64,000 nucleotides of DNA from positions 1,550,001 to 1,614,000 of the forward strand of contig BPJS01000001.1 in the NCBI GenBank assembly GCA_026004735.1. Direction: 5' to 3'. Shown here piece by piece: positions 44,781 to 53,570 of this stretch. Numbering within the stretch: the first letter of the stretch is position 1; each line of letters opens with the position of its first letter. This stretch comes from Isosphaeraceae bacterium (GTDB lineage Bacteria > Planctomycetota > Planctomycetia > Isosphaerales > Isosphaeraceae). The notes under the pieces were generated by a model. The model did not search any database and was not told the origin of the DNA. It was given only the letters and a program-made list of their open reading frames with translations. The translations under genes were made by a program, and so were the position numbers.

Positions 44781-45560
44781 TCACGTCGTCAGAGCCAGAC
44801 CTTCGCACTCGGCAATCGACCGCAGGATCTGCCGGTAAATGGCCCGAACCCTCCAGCCCAAGGCTGGCCCGGGGAGTCCGGAATACCAGTTCATCTGGCG
44901 AAGATGATCGGCCGTGGTGATGACCAGGGGCTGGCCAAACGCGGTCGCCGACTCGAGCGGCACCAAACCATCGTTCGCGCCGGAGAGCCGCGTCAAGATT
45001 CGATGGGTGGCCCGCAACGGCCAGCAGACGTCGTCGGCGGGCGTCTCCCCGGCGACGTGAAAGCAGGGGATCGTGCTCGGTGTCGGCGTCCGCTCATGCC
45101 AGCTCCGGGCGCGCTCGGGCATGATGTCGAGAAACCCGTTGTGATCCCAGCCTACCTGCTGGAGCAGCCGGTAAATTGGCCCGAAACGTCGCCGCGCCAG
45201 CTCAGCCAGCGGCGAGCCAAGATGAGGGCTGCCGACGGTTGTGATCGACAGGATCCGGTTCTCCCACCCCGGCAGGAGCGCCAGCGCCCGAACATCCAGT
45301 CCCCCCGAGCTATGACCAACCAGGTGGATCGCCCGGCCGGGCAGCGCCGAGTCAATCCGCTCGGCCAGCTTGCGAGCGCGGCGCTCGATGCCGGCCGTCG
45401 GGTGAATCCGCGGCGTGTAAACTTGCACGCCCCGCGCGCGGAGAAATTCCGGTACGCCGCGAAAGTAAGAGGCCAGCGTCAACGGCCCGCAGCGGATTGT
45501 GGCAAAGCCAAACAGCCCGTGCACCAGCACAACGGGCGCCCGCGGAGACGCACCAGCCAA
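44781..45560 (-). CDS. Triacylglycerol-lipase-like alpha/beta hydrolase
   Basis: 259 residues. Oxyanion motif VVLVHGLFGFATI at the N-terminus, nucleophile in HLVGHSSGGLDVRAL (GHSSGG), aspartate in LSGANDGLVPLESA and histidine in VITTADHLRQMNW complete the triad. The order and spacing resemble Burkholderia/Pseudomonas-type lipases and their cytosolic relatives. There is no signal peptide with the TTG start at 45560, whose GGATGAG is about seven bases upstream, so it may be intracellular or start elsewhere. Convergent with the symporter gene. Confidence 0.85.
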   Translation of the reverse strand: MAGASPRAPVVLVHGLFGFATIRCGPLTLASYFRGVPEFLRARGVQVYTPRIHPTAGIERRARKLAERIDSALPGRAIHLVGHSSGGLDVRALALLPGWENRILSITTVGSPHLGSPLAELARRRFGPIYRLLQQVGWDHNGFLDIMPERARSWHERTPTPSTIPCFHVAGETPADDVCWPLRATHRILTRLSGANDGLVPLESATAFGQPLVITTADHLRQMNWYSGLPGPALGWRVRAIYRQILRSIAECEGLALTT

Positions 45561-45778
45561 GGTTGCTCATCCCCATCCAGCAAACGCCGCGCGGCCTGCC
45601 GTGGCCGTCCGCGTCTGACCTGAAACGACGTCACGTCCCAGTTGTTCGTCTCGCACCAAAATGAGTATGACGTCTCAAAGGACGGCTGGGGATAATCAGG
45701 ACGTGCCCGACCCGCGATTGGCTTCCGGTTGTACCGAAGGCGTCGACCCTCCCACCTCCTCGCCCACCGGGCCCTCCC

Positions 45779-46054
45779 ATGAAATTGCGCGGGATTGTTC
45801 GGTCCAGTTCGCTGCAAGAGACCACCGAGGGTCAACTGGAATTGCGGCTCGATCTCCAGGGGGTCGGCCCAGCACAGCCGCGGACGGTGGTCGTGCCCCA
45901 GGATGTCCTAATCCGCGAGGCGTGGCTCGACCCCGATGAGGCGGTCGGCCGGGGCATCGAGGCCGAAGTTGCCCTCGCCGACGACGGACGCTGGAGGGTC
46001 GTCACGCTGGTCCTTGGACCGTCGCGGGTGCTCCGGCGACCGGATGAAACCTGA
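45779..46054 (+). CDS. Hypothetical protein, 91 residues
   Basis: A short beta-rich soluble protein (MKLRGIVRSSSLQETTEGQL; RTVVVPQDVLIREAWLDPDE; RWRVVTLVLGPSRVLRRPD). No family recognised. The frame is clean, but the upstream CCTCCC is not a Shine-Dalgarno, so expression is less certain than for its neighbours. It is divergent from the lipase-like gene and convergent with the glycosyltransferase. Confidence 0.5.
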   Translation: MKLRGIVRSSSLQETTEGQLELRLDLQGVGPAQPRTVVVPQDVLIREAWLDPDEAVGRGIEAEVALADDGRWRVVTLVLGPSRVLRRPDET

Positions 46055-46087
46055 AACGCTCGCCTTTGATCCTTAGGCCTGGTTGGG

Positions 46088-47245
46088 TCAGGCAGTTCGT
46101 CCCGCCTGGGCGATCAGCCGGCGAAAGAGCGCTTCGTAGCGATCCATGACCCGCTCGACGGCGAATTCCTCGCAAACCCGGGTTCGGGCCGCCTCTCCCG
46201 CAGCCCGGGCTTCGGCCGGGTTTTTGACGATCTCCTGGACGGCCCTGGCCCACGCCGCCGGCTCGTGGGGAGGTAGAAGCCTGCCAGTCCGCCCCTCGAC
46301 GACCAGATCCTCATTGCCGCCGATCGCCGAGACCAGGCACGGAAGCCCGGAGGCCATCGCCTCGAGCAGCGAGTTGCTCATACCCTCGGCGATGCTGGGC
46401 AGAACGAACCCGTCGGCCGCTCGGAGGTAAGGCGCTGGGTCGGGGACCACGTCGAGGATCCGAACCCAGTGGGACAGGCCCCGCTCCTCGATGAGCACCT
46501 CCAGCGCCGGCCGATCCGGTCCCCAGCCGAGCAACACGAGATACGCCGGCACCACGCGGACCAACTGGCTCCAGGCCTCGATCAGCATGGCCAGGTTTTT
46601 CTGCGGGTGAAACCGCCCGGTAAAGATAAACCGCGGGCGCGGTGGCAACGCGGCTTCGATTTCGGGATCGACCGGTCCCGGCCGGAACCGCGACGTATCC
46701 ACACCACTGGCGATTCGGGTCATCCGACTCGCCGGCACTCCCAGCCGCCGCCACTGAGCCTCGATGTCGGCCGAGATGGCGACGAAGTGCGTGTTCGCCA
46801 GGATCAGCCGCCGCAGAAAAATCCTTCCTTTTTGGCGGGACAGCTCCTCGGCCTCGCCAAAACGACCCGAACTGGCCGGCTGGACGATACTGGGGATTCG
46901 GCCGAGAAACGGCCGGGCCAGACCGGTCCCCGCGGCTTCCCAAAGTGCCTGGTGGGTCTGGACCAGATCGATCTCGCGGCGTAGCTTGCGAAGCCGGGAA
47001 GCGACCTGGCCGATAAAACTCGGCACAAACAGGCGGCTCTGGTCATGCACCCGCAGACAGCGTTCGACCCGGACGCCCTGTACGACCTCGTGCTCTGGCA
47101 AGTGCCCCACATGGCGGGTCAGGACCCAGACCTGGTGGCCGCGGCGTGCCAGCTCTGCCCCTTGGACCAGGGCCTGACGCTCCGCGCCGCTCTCCAGCGG
47201 ATGAAAGTAGCTGATCACATACGCGATGCGTAGCGGCGGTTCCAT
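46088..47245 (-). CDS. Glycosyltransferase family 4
   Basis: 385-residue GT-B glycosyltransferase using nucleotide sugars, probably for a cell-surface glycan. Acceptor domain: RIAYVISYFHPLESGAERQA. Donor domain: FIFTGRFHPQKNLAMLIEAW and the EX7E motif SIAEGMSNSLLEAMASGLP, both glutamates present. The C-terminal GNEDLVVEGRTGRLLPPHEP is typical of GT4. No other glycan-synthesis gene is adjacent, so the product cannot be given. The ATG at 47245 is chosen; a TTG nine bases upstream is possible. Confidence 0.9.
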   Translation of the reverse strand: MEPPLRIAYVISYFHPLESGAERQALVQGAELARRGHQVWVLTRHVGHLPEHEVVQGVRVERCLRVHDQSRLFVPSFIGQVASRLRKLRREIDLVQTHQALWEAAGTGLARPFLGRIPSIVQPASSGRFGEAEELSRQKGRIFLRRLILANTHFVAISADIEAQWRRLGVPASRMTRIASGVDTSRFRPGPVDPEIEAALPPRPRFIFTGRFHPQKNLAMLIEAWSQLVRVVPAYLVLLGWGPDRPALEVLIEERGLSHWVRILDVVPDPAPYLRAADGFVLPSIAEGMSNSLLEAMASGLPCLVSAIGGNEDLVVEGRTGRLLPPHEPAAWARAVQEIVKNPAEARAAGEAARTRVCEEFAVERVMDRYEALFRRLIAQAGRTA

Positions 47246-47353
47246 CGTCGGCAACGCCGATCCCTCGTAAAACCCAAAGGCCCGACAGCCCCAACGCTAT
47301 GGGTGGATGCCGCCGGGCCGTGACTTGTCTGGGATGCAGAGCCGGAGCGGGCG

Positions 47354-48361
47354 TCAGTGGTTGAGCCGCAGACTCGAGACGATCCGATCGCGTTCGTCGT
47401 AGAACCGCCCGCCGGCCGAAGTGATGGTTCCGAACGGCGTCAGCCGACCGTCGGACTCCTGGACGTTGACCACCCAGTCGCCATTGGGCAAGACAACTTC
47501 GAAGCGACCCTCGGCATCGGTCGTCCGCTCCCGATCCCGATACGTCTGACGCGCGTCGGTAAAGACGACCCGAATGTCGGGCTTGGGTTGACCGTTGGCG
47601 TTGACGACGATGCCCCGCAAGGCACCGATCGACGCCCCCGCGTCCTGGGGCCGCATCTCTGTGGCGACCGGGCGATAGGCCGAGCGGCTTGTCGCTCCAT
47701 CTAGCGGAGGCGGCGCTGGCTCCACCACCGGCGGCGCGGTCGACTCCGCATCCGACGCATCGGCCGGCTTGGTCGCTCCGGTCGATCCATAATCAAAGGC
47801 CGGCTCACGCGTCCCGTCCGCCCGCCCCTCGCCTGTGGCTCCCGCACCCGTACCCTCGTACGGCCTGGGTGCAGCGCCACGGGGTGGGTCCGCCGACGTA
47901 CCCTGGCTCACCACCCGCTCCGAAGCACTCGGAACAACGCATGGATCGACCTCGATCACCGGTCCTTCCACAATCGTGGTCGGCAGCACATATCGAGTCG
48001 CGCTCAATGTCGTCGTCGGAACCACCGCGGGAATCGACTCGACGTAAGTGGTCGGGATGACGTCATACTCGACGGTCCGCCGCCCCATCCCTCCGAACAA
48101 CCGCTCGAACAAGCCCGGACGCCGAACTTCCACCCGATAGCCCGTCGACTGATAAACCAATGGGGTCTCGACGTAGACCGTCGGCTCGATCACCTGCGGG
48201 CTGAGCAGCGTCGTCGGAACCAGAGCACTCGTCGAATACAGCGTCGGCGTATAGCTTCGGACCATCACCGGCGGGTCACAACAATCGGCCCGTGCTAGCC
48301 CAGGAGCCACCACGGCCATCACAATCAGTAGAATCTGCGCCCGTGGCGAGACCGATCGCAT
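47354..48361 (-). CDS. Secreted protein with carboxypeptidase-regulatory-like C-terminal domain
   Basis: 335 residues. Signal peptide SPRAQILLIVMAVVAPGLARA, then a Thr/Val/Tyr-rich region with repeated PTTYVES, PTTTLS and PTTIVE units, probably beta-structured and surface-exposed. Residues about 150-240 are an acidic, low-complexity linker rich in Pro, Ala, Gly, Glu and Ser. Residues about 250-335 form a CarboxypepD_reg-like beta-sandwich (GALRGIVVNANGQPKPDIRV; TTDAEGRFEVVLPNGDWVV). The ATG at 48361 has GGAGG nine bases upstream. Function unknown; a planctomycete envelope protein by architecture. Confidence 0.75.
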   Translation of the reverse strand: MRSVSPRAQILLIVMAVVAPGLARADCCDPPVMVRSYTPTLYSTSALVPTTLLSPQVIEPTVYVETPLVYQSTGYRVEVRRPGLFERLFGGMGRRTVEYDVIPTTYVESIPAVVPTTTLSATRYVLPTTIVEGPVIEVDPCVVPSASERVVSQGTSADPPRGAAPRPYEGTGAGATGEGRADGTREPAFDYGSTGATKPADASDAESTAPPVVEPAPPPLDGATSRSAYRPVATEMRPQDAGASIGALRGIVVNANGQPKPDIRVVFTDARQTYRDRERTTDAEGRFEVVLPNGDWVVNVQESDGRLTPFGTITSAGGRFYDERDRIVSSLRLNH

Positions 48362-48649
48362 CGGTTTGTGCCTCCGAATCCACCCTGCCACGCGGGTTAA
48401 AGCTTGAGCGACTCCGATTTTCTCAAGGTCGATCAGATAATCCTAACAGATCAATCTCTTAAGCCCAAGCCGACCGACTCGGGCCGTTCGCCGGTTCCTG
48501 CCCCGCGAATCATTCCAATCGTCACAACCGGCACAGTCGATACCTAGAGCGGTCCTGAGAGCCTCGCAACCCGTTCGTTCGGCCGCCGATTGTCGACCTG
48601 CGATGGCTCCGCCACAATGTAATAATAGGTTTTCACAGGAGTTTGCCCC

Positions 48650-48928
48650 ATGACCGCCAAGCGAACGGTTGCCCAGGTGCTCGACCGCGACTACCTGGAA
48701 ATCCGGGCACGGATCCTTGACTTGGCCGCCATGCTCGACCGGCTCGACATGGCCGCGGCCGAGCCGCGAGAGCCGCCCGATCGTCGGCTGACCGATATCC
48801 GCAAGGCGCTGGAGGCCCTTTGCCTCTCCGAGCCCGGCCGAGCCGAGACGGTTCAGCGCATCTTCTCGCTGGAGTACGACCCAGCCTGGATCGATCGCTT
48901 CGAGCTGGCCGCCCGCCGCCCCCGCTGA
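48650..48928 (+). CDS. Small helical protein upstream of the EboB-like hydrolase
   Basis: 92-residue soluble, mainly helical protein ([56 protein letters not shown]). AGGAG eight bases before the ATG supports translation. It is followed after 37 bases by the TatD/EboB-like gene and surely shares its transcript. In ebo clusters eboA occupies this place, but EboA is longer and I cannot show homology. Function unknown; association with the neighbouring hydrolase is the main clue. Confidence 0.75.
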   Translation: MTAKRTVAQVLDRDYLEIRARILDLAAMLDRLDMAAAEPREPPDRRLTDIRKALEALCLSEPGRAETVQRIFSLEYDPAWIDRFELAARRPR

Positions 48929-48965
48929 CCCCTCCACCGATCGCCGCTCTCCGCTCGAGGATCCG

Positions 48966-49793
48966 ATGCGCTACATCGACCCGCACATTCACATGGTCAG
49001 CCGGACCACCGACGACTACAAACGCATGGCTCTGGCCGGTTGCTCCTTGGTCAGCGAACCAGCGTTCTGGGCAGGATTTGACCGGTCGGGCGTCGAGGGA
49101 TTCCGCGACTACTTCCGGCAACTGACCGAGTATGAAGGCCGCCGCGCGGGCCAGTATGGAATCCGCCACCACTGCTGGCTCTGCATCAACGCGAAAGAGG
49201 CCGAAAACGTCGCCCTCTCGCGCGAAGTGATCGCCATGATCCCCGAATTCCTCAACCGTCCGAATGTCCTCGGGATCGGCGAAATCGGCCTCAACAAGAA
49301 CACCCGGAACGAGGCAACCGTTTTCCTCGATCATCTCGACCTGGCCGCCCGAACCGGCGAACTGGTCCTGGTCCACACTCCCCACCTGGCGGACAAATAC
49401 GCCGGCACCCGGATGATCCTGGACATGCTCGCCGGCGACGGCCGAATCCCACCCGATCGGGTCTGCATCGACCACGTCGAGGAGCATACGATCCGCCTGG
49501 CCCTCGAAGCCGGACACTGGGTCGGAATGACCCTCTATCCGATCACCAAGTGCACCCCGGCCCGCGCCGCGGACCTGATCGAACGGTACGGTACCGAACG
49601 CATCCTCGTCAACTCGGCCGGCGACTGGGGGCACAGCGACCCACTGGCCGTTCCCGAATTTATCTTCGAAATGCGGGCGCGCGGCCACGACGACGCCACA
49701 ATCCGCCGGATTGTCTGGGAAAACCCGGTCCAATTCTTCTCCGGCTGTCGCCGATTCTCATTAAGCGGACTGAGGGAGCCGGTCAACGCGTGA
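48966..49793 (+). CDS. TatD-like metal-dependent hydrolase, EboB-like
   Basis: 275-residue amidohydrolase-fold protein. The N-terminus [20 protein letters not shown] has the HxH metal ligands plus the SRTTDDY block that I associate with EboB rather than housekeeping TatD nucleases. Further: [44 protein letters not shown] (Glu ligand), [18 protein letters not shown], and [16 protein letters not shown] (final Asp). All metal ligands are present. Ebo proteins act in a widespread but poorly understood precursor biosynthesis/transport cluster, shown in Nostoc to matter for scytonemin. The likely partners lie at 53571-57424 on the opposite strand. Confidence 0.85.
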   Translation: MRYIDPHIHMVSRTTDDYKRMALAGCSLVSEPAFWAGFDRSGVEGFRDYFRQLTEYEGRRAGQYGIRHHCWLCINAKEAENVALSREVIAMIPEFLNRPNVLGIGEIGLNKNTRNEATVFLDHLDLAARTGELVLVHTPHLADKYAGTRMILDMLAGDGRIPPDRVCIDHVEEHTIRLALEAGHWVGMTLYPITKCTPARAADLIERYGTERILVNSAGDWGHSDPLAVPEFIFEMRARGHDDATIRRIVWENPVQFFSGCRRFSLSGLREPVNA

Positions 49794-49896
49794 GGCCCCC
49801 TCAAGTCCGCTTGTCTGGGAGATCTGCGATCGCCCGGCTCGTCCAGAAACGGTCGGGCAACCGCAGTGAGCTTTGGCAATCTGGTCAGACTGAGCC

Positions 49897-51033
49897 TTAG
49901 TTGAACTGCTCCTGGCTGACCGTCTCGCCGCCGGCGATCGTGTGGATCGCCTGCCAGACTCCGATCTTGGTTCCCGGCGCGATGGTCCAGACACCTCCCT
50001 GCACGGTCACTCCGGGCGGCAGGCCCGTGCTTGGATTCAACGCCCAGGTATCGATCGTGTCCTTGATGAAGCGGACCGAGCCATCGCACATGGCGACGTT
50101 CAGACCACCGGGGTGGAAGCTCGAGGCCGCGTTGATATACGGCCCGGCCTGGTCGAATCGCGTAATGTTCTGCGTCTTGCGGAACGGATTGACCGGGTAG
50201 AAGGCGGTGTAGATCGAGTCACCCAGATTCCCCGAATTCCACCAACCCCAGTCATAGAACGAGCCGGGCACATAGTCGTCCTTGGCGAGCAGGCCGTGGG
50301 CATGTTCGCTGAAGGCCGCTGTGTTCGACGTCCCGTCCTTGACTTCGGCAACCTTGACGGTGGCTCGATTGATTCCCTTGCGATGGGGCAAGATCACTTC
50401 GATCGCGCCACCGTAGCCGATCGAGATGATCGGGCCGCTCTGCTTCTGGAGGTTCCGGAGCCGTTCGGGGCTGGAACCTGATCCGCCCTGCACAAATCCG
50501 GTGACTCCCATCGGCAGGTGGCCGAAATTCGCCTTGTAGTTGGTGTAGCGCATCCGATGCGGCAGCCGGTTGTAGATTTGCCCTGGCTGATAGGTATAAA
50601 CCGCGTCATTGAGCGAACCGTCGCTGGGGCACCAGAAGGTGGAAACCCCCGTGGCGGTCACCGTCTCGTTGGCGTCGATCCACATCGGGCCCGACGAGTT
50701 GTACGCGTTGAACAGCGGCGCTTGCTCGATGTATGGGAGCAATGAGACCAGCGAACCGTGATGATTGCCCACGGAGCCGGCGCAGAGCGTGTCGGCCGGG
50801 CACCACTGCCAGGCGAACGAATACGGATACGAGCCGTTGGCGCTCTCGTAGTTGGCCAGCGCCAGGCCGAGTTGCTTGAGGTTATTGGTGCACTGGGCAC
50901 GTCGGGCGGCCTCCCGCGCTGACTGCACAGCCGGCAGCAACAGCGCGATCAGCACGCCGATGATGGCGATCACGACCAGCAGCTCAATCAGCGTAAAGCC
51001 GCGGGCGCGAGTCCGTGGCCTAAGGTGCGTCAT
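49897..51033 (-). CDS. DUF1559 pseudopilin-like protein, copy A (intact)
   Basis: 378 residues. The N-terminus [20 protein letters not shown] is a type IV prepilin signal: cleavage after the glycine and methylation of Phe would give a pseudopilin helix. The body is the DUF1559 (SBP_bac_10) domain typical of planctomycetes, where dozens of copies occur: [20 protein letters not shown], a tract with WCPADTLC and [29 protein letters not shown] and the terminal [23 protein letters not shown] lies seven bases before the ATG. It is nearly identical to the damaged copy upstream. Export would use GspE/GspF-like machinery, which this window also encodes. Confidence 0.95.
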   Translation of the reverse strand: MTHLRPRTRARGFTLIELLVVIAIIGVLIALLLPAVQSAREAARRAQCTNNLKQLGLALANYESANGSYPYSFAWQWCPADTLCAGSVGNHHGSLVSLLPYIEQAPLFNAYNSSGPMWIDANETVTATGVSTFWCPSDGSLNDAVYTYQPGQIYNRLPHRMRYTNYKANFGHLPMGVTGFVQGGSGSSPERLRNLQKQSGPIISIGYGGAIEVILPHRKGINRATVKVAEVKDGTSNTAAFSEHAHGLLAKDDYVPGSFYDWGWWNSGNLGDSIYTAFYPVNPFRKTQNITRFDQAGPYINAASSFHPGGLNVAMCDGSVRFIKDTIDTWALNPSTGLPPGVTVQGGVWTIAPGTKIGVWQAIHTIAGGETVSQEQFN

Positions 51034-51501
51034 AGACGACTCCTTGAAGTAACCCGAAGGAAGGAACGAAAGAAAACCGCCGCCCTGCTCGTCACGGTTC
51101 CGGGTTCGGCAAACCAGCCGGATCGAAACGGCGCACGAACGCCCCGCGACTCCCTGGTCCAAAACCCCAGAGAATCCGCCAGGAAGCCTGACGCGGCGGC
51201 CATGCGTCAGGCGCGTGTTTCCACCGAGGCGCTTGAGACCCAACAGCCCGCTCAATGAAACCAACAGATGGACGGTCAGCGGGCCGTTGAAATCGAAGGC
51301 GTTTCAACGTGTCGAGTCTCCCGAAATCCGCCGAGACTTCGTCATCCCGTAGGCCAGGTCAGAGGGGGCGACCGATCGTCGCAAAACAGTGACCTAGCCG
51401 TGTCGTCTTCTCATCATCTTAGAGAATTCCCCCCTCGTGCCGCAGCACGAGGGGGGGTGATTTGTCCATCAGAGGTCTGCACAGACCAGCGAGGGTGCGG
51501 A
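51034..51501. other. Spacer between the two DUF1559 copies
   Basis: 468 bases. Nearest copy B is a strong hairpin (51429-51456). The rest, including 51034-51300, has an open minus-strand frame running into copy A, but no Shine-Dalgarno or family similarity, so I take it as the leader/promoter region of copy A. Confidence 0.5.
51429..51456 (-). terminator. Strong 12-bp hairpin downstream of DUF1559 copy B
   Basis: CCCCCCTCGTGC (51429-51440) pairs perfectly with GCACGAGGGGGG (51445-51456) over the tetraloop CGCA. It lies 45 bases past the copy B stop codon. The minus-strand sequence after it reads AATTCTC without a T-tract. This is the most stable hairpin I saw in the window and probably ends copy B transcription or protects its mRNA. 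Confidence 0.7.
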
Positions 51502-52644
51502 TCAGTTGAACTGATCCTGGCTGACCGTCTCGCCGCCGGCGATCGTGTGGATCGCCTGCCAGACCCCGATCTTGGTTCCCGGCGCGATGGTCCAGACACC
51601 TCCTCTGCACGGTCACTCCGGGCGGCAGGCCCGTGCTCGGATCCAACGCCCAGGTATCGATCGTGTCCTTGATGAAGCGGACCGAGCCATCGCACATGGC
51701 GACGTTCAGACCACCGGGGTGGAAGCTCGAGGCCGCGTTGATATACGGCCCGGCCTGGTCGAATCGCGTGATGTTTTGCGTCTTGCGGAACGGATTGACC
51801 GGGTAGAAGGCGGTGTAGATCGAGTCACCCAGATTCCCCGAATTCCACCAACCCCAGTCATAGAACGAGCCGGGCACATAGTCGTCCTTGGCGAGCAGGC
51901 CGTGGGCATGTTCGCTGAAGGCCGCCGTGTTCGACGTCCCGTCCTTGACTTCGGCAACCTTGACGGTGGCTCGATTGATTCCCTTGCCGATCGGGCAACG
52001 ATCACTTCGATCGCGCCACCGTAGCCGATCGAGATGATCGGGCCGCTCTGCTTCTGGAGGTTCCGGAGCCGTTCCGGGCTGGAACCTGACCGCCCTGCAC
52101 AAATCCGCCCGTGACTCCCATCGGCAGGTGGCCGAAATTCGCCTTGTAGTTGGTGTAGCGCATCCGATGCGGCAGCCGGTTGTAGATTTCGCCCGGCTGA
52201 TAGGTATAAACCGCGTCGTTGAGCGAACCGTCGCTGGGGCACCAGAAGGTGGAAACCCCCGTGGCGGTCACCGTCTCGTTGGCGTCGATCCACATCGGGC
52301 CCGACGAGTTGTACGCGTTGAACAGCGGCGCTTGCTCGATGTATGGGAGCAATGCAGACCAGCGAACCGTGATGATTGCCCACGGAGCCGGCGCAGAGCG
52401 TGTCGGCCGGGCACCACTGCCAGGCGAACGAATACGGATACGAGCCGTTGGCGCTCTCGTAGTTGGCCAGCGCCAGGCCGAGTTGCTTGAGGTTATTGGT
52501 GCACTGGGCACGTCGGGCGGCCTCCCGCGCTGACTGCACAGCCGGCAGCAACAGCGCGATCAACACGCCGATGATGGCGATCACGACCAGCAGCTCAATC
52601 AGCGTAAAGCCGCGGGCACGCACTCGCGATGAGTGAGCTAGCAT
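51502..52644 (-). pseudogene. DUF1559 copy B, broken by four frameshifting indels
   Basis: Nearly identical to copy A over its length, with the same prepilin start ([13 protein letters not shown]) and an ending QDQFN instead of QEQFN. Aligned by hand, it has +1 near 52355, -1 near 52089, +2 near 51987-51998 and +1 near 51603, besides an in-frame +3 near 52108; net +6. No single frame encodes the whole protein. Of the eight substitutions I translated, six are synonymous, the others N to D and E to D. So coding sequence seems to have been maintained until very recently, or the indels are errors of sequencing or assembly in a repeated region. Start at 52644, ATG. Confidence 0.85.
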
Positions 52645-52720
52645 CGGATGGGTTACTCCGTCAAAAGAAAGAAGAAGGGCGATTGAGGAACACCACGATG
52701 GCGCGAGTTGATGGGCGGAA

Positions 52721-52933
52721 TCATTTCTCGACGGCCGGGCCGCCTTCATCGGCCTTGACGTCCACGCGAGCACTGCTAGATGTCCCCTCTTCCTTGCTCC
52801 GCGGAACCGAGACCGTTCCGCGTCCGGGGTTGCCATCCACATTGTCTGAGCAGGCGGGCAAACCCGCCGCCGCCAGCACGCTCCAGATCAACAAGCCCAG
52901 CCGGATCCGTCGAAACGGGATCAGAGAATTCAC
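52721..52933 (-). CDS. Small lipoprotein upstream of the DUF1559 gene
   Basis: 70 residues. Basic start, hydrophobic core ([17 protein letters not shown]) and a lipobox LPAC give a lipid-modified cysteine near residue 28. The mature part is short, acidic and disordered ([20 protein letters not shown]). GTG start with AAGGAG seven bases upstream. Planctomycete DUF1559 genes are often accompanied by small lipoproteins with a GxV-type beta domain; here that domain is reduced to the TVSV region. First gene of a unit with copy B, 76 bases away. Confidence 0.75.
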   Translation of the reverse strand: MNSLIPFRRIRLGLLIWSVLAAAGLPACSDNVDGNPGRGTVSVPRSKEEGTSSSARVDVKADEGGPAVEK

Positions 52934-53570
52934 CGCAGGCTCCTTGAACGTCTAAAATGAGGTAAGATCAGGGATGTGAGATAGGACGAACCGATCCGTT
53001 GTGGTTGAAGCCCTCAATTGCGGACCAAGATCCGCAGTGGAGACTGGCCTTGAGCTGCGATCCGCTGTGGTGTAAAAGCAGGCCCGCAAGTTGCGACCCG
53101 CATACTCGGGCCGCGGCTGTGCACGGCGATCGCTGACTCGGCTGACCGAGGCCTGATTTCTTGGAACTCCACGGGGACTAGCCAGACCTTCCTCGGATCG
53201 GAACCCCTGCGACAGTTCCGCAATACCGCCAGTCCCCCGAAACACCAAAGGGCCCGGGTGCGGCAAAGATTGCGTTAAGATCAACAGTAGATTCCTTAGT
53301 CCGGGAAACGTCAAGTCTCTACAAAAAATATGCAGTTAGCATCGCCCGTGCCGAACGCCGCGTGCGATCCTGCACATTTCGCAAGCAACGTCGCAGAGTT
53401 TGACTTAGGTCCGAAAAATTCGCCCCGCTCAATCCGGCGCGGCCTTGCGATCGGGTGGATCTGCCCGGACTTGGCGGTTTCGTGCCAATTGTTTCGGCAA
53501 ACGTTCAGGCGGCTCGATCCACGCCGAGAAATCGCCGCCTATGTTTCAAAAAGGAAACGCGCTGCCGCTT
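52934..53570. other. Upstream region of the lipoprotein/DUF1559 unit
   Basis: 637 bases between the lipoprotein start and the 3' end of the TIM-barrel gene. The region holds a direct repeat (next entry), and a less GC-rich segment at about 53300-53340. Open frames here lack family resemblance and ribosome sites. Probably the promoter and control region of the DUF1559 unit. Confidence 0.45.
52993..53070. repeat. Three 12-bp direct repeats upstream of the lipoprotein gene
   Basis: GATCCGTTGTGG (52993-53004), GATCCGCAGTGG (53029-53040) and GATCCGCTGTGG (53059-53070) agree at 10 of 12 positions, spaced 36 and 30 bases apart; a weaker GACCCG lies at 53095. The second sits in a small palindrome (TGCGGA 53019-53024 with TCCGCA 53031-53036). 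They begin 60 bases upstream of the start codon, as expected for a regulator-binding array. The regulator is unknown. Confidence 0.5.

Noticed and set aside
51034-51264. N-terminal extension of DUF1559 copy A
   Set aside because: The frame is open, but AAGGAG before the ATG at 51033 and the prepilin signal just after it fix the start.
52952-53314. 120-codon minus-strand frame upstream of the lipoprotein gene
   Set aside because: No ribosome site, low-complexity composition, and it covers the direct-repeat promoter region.
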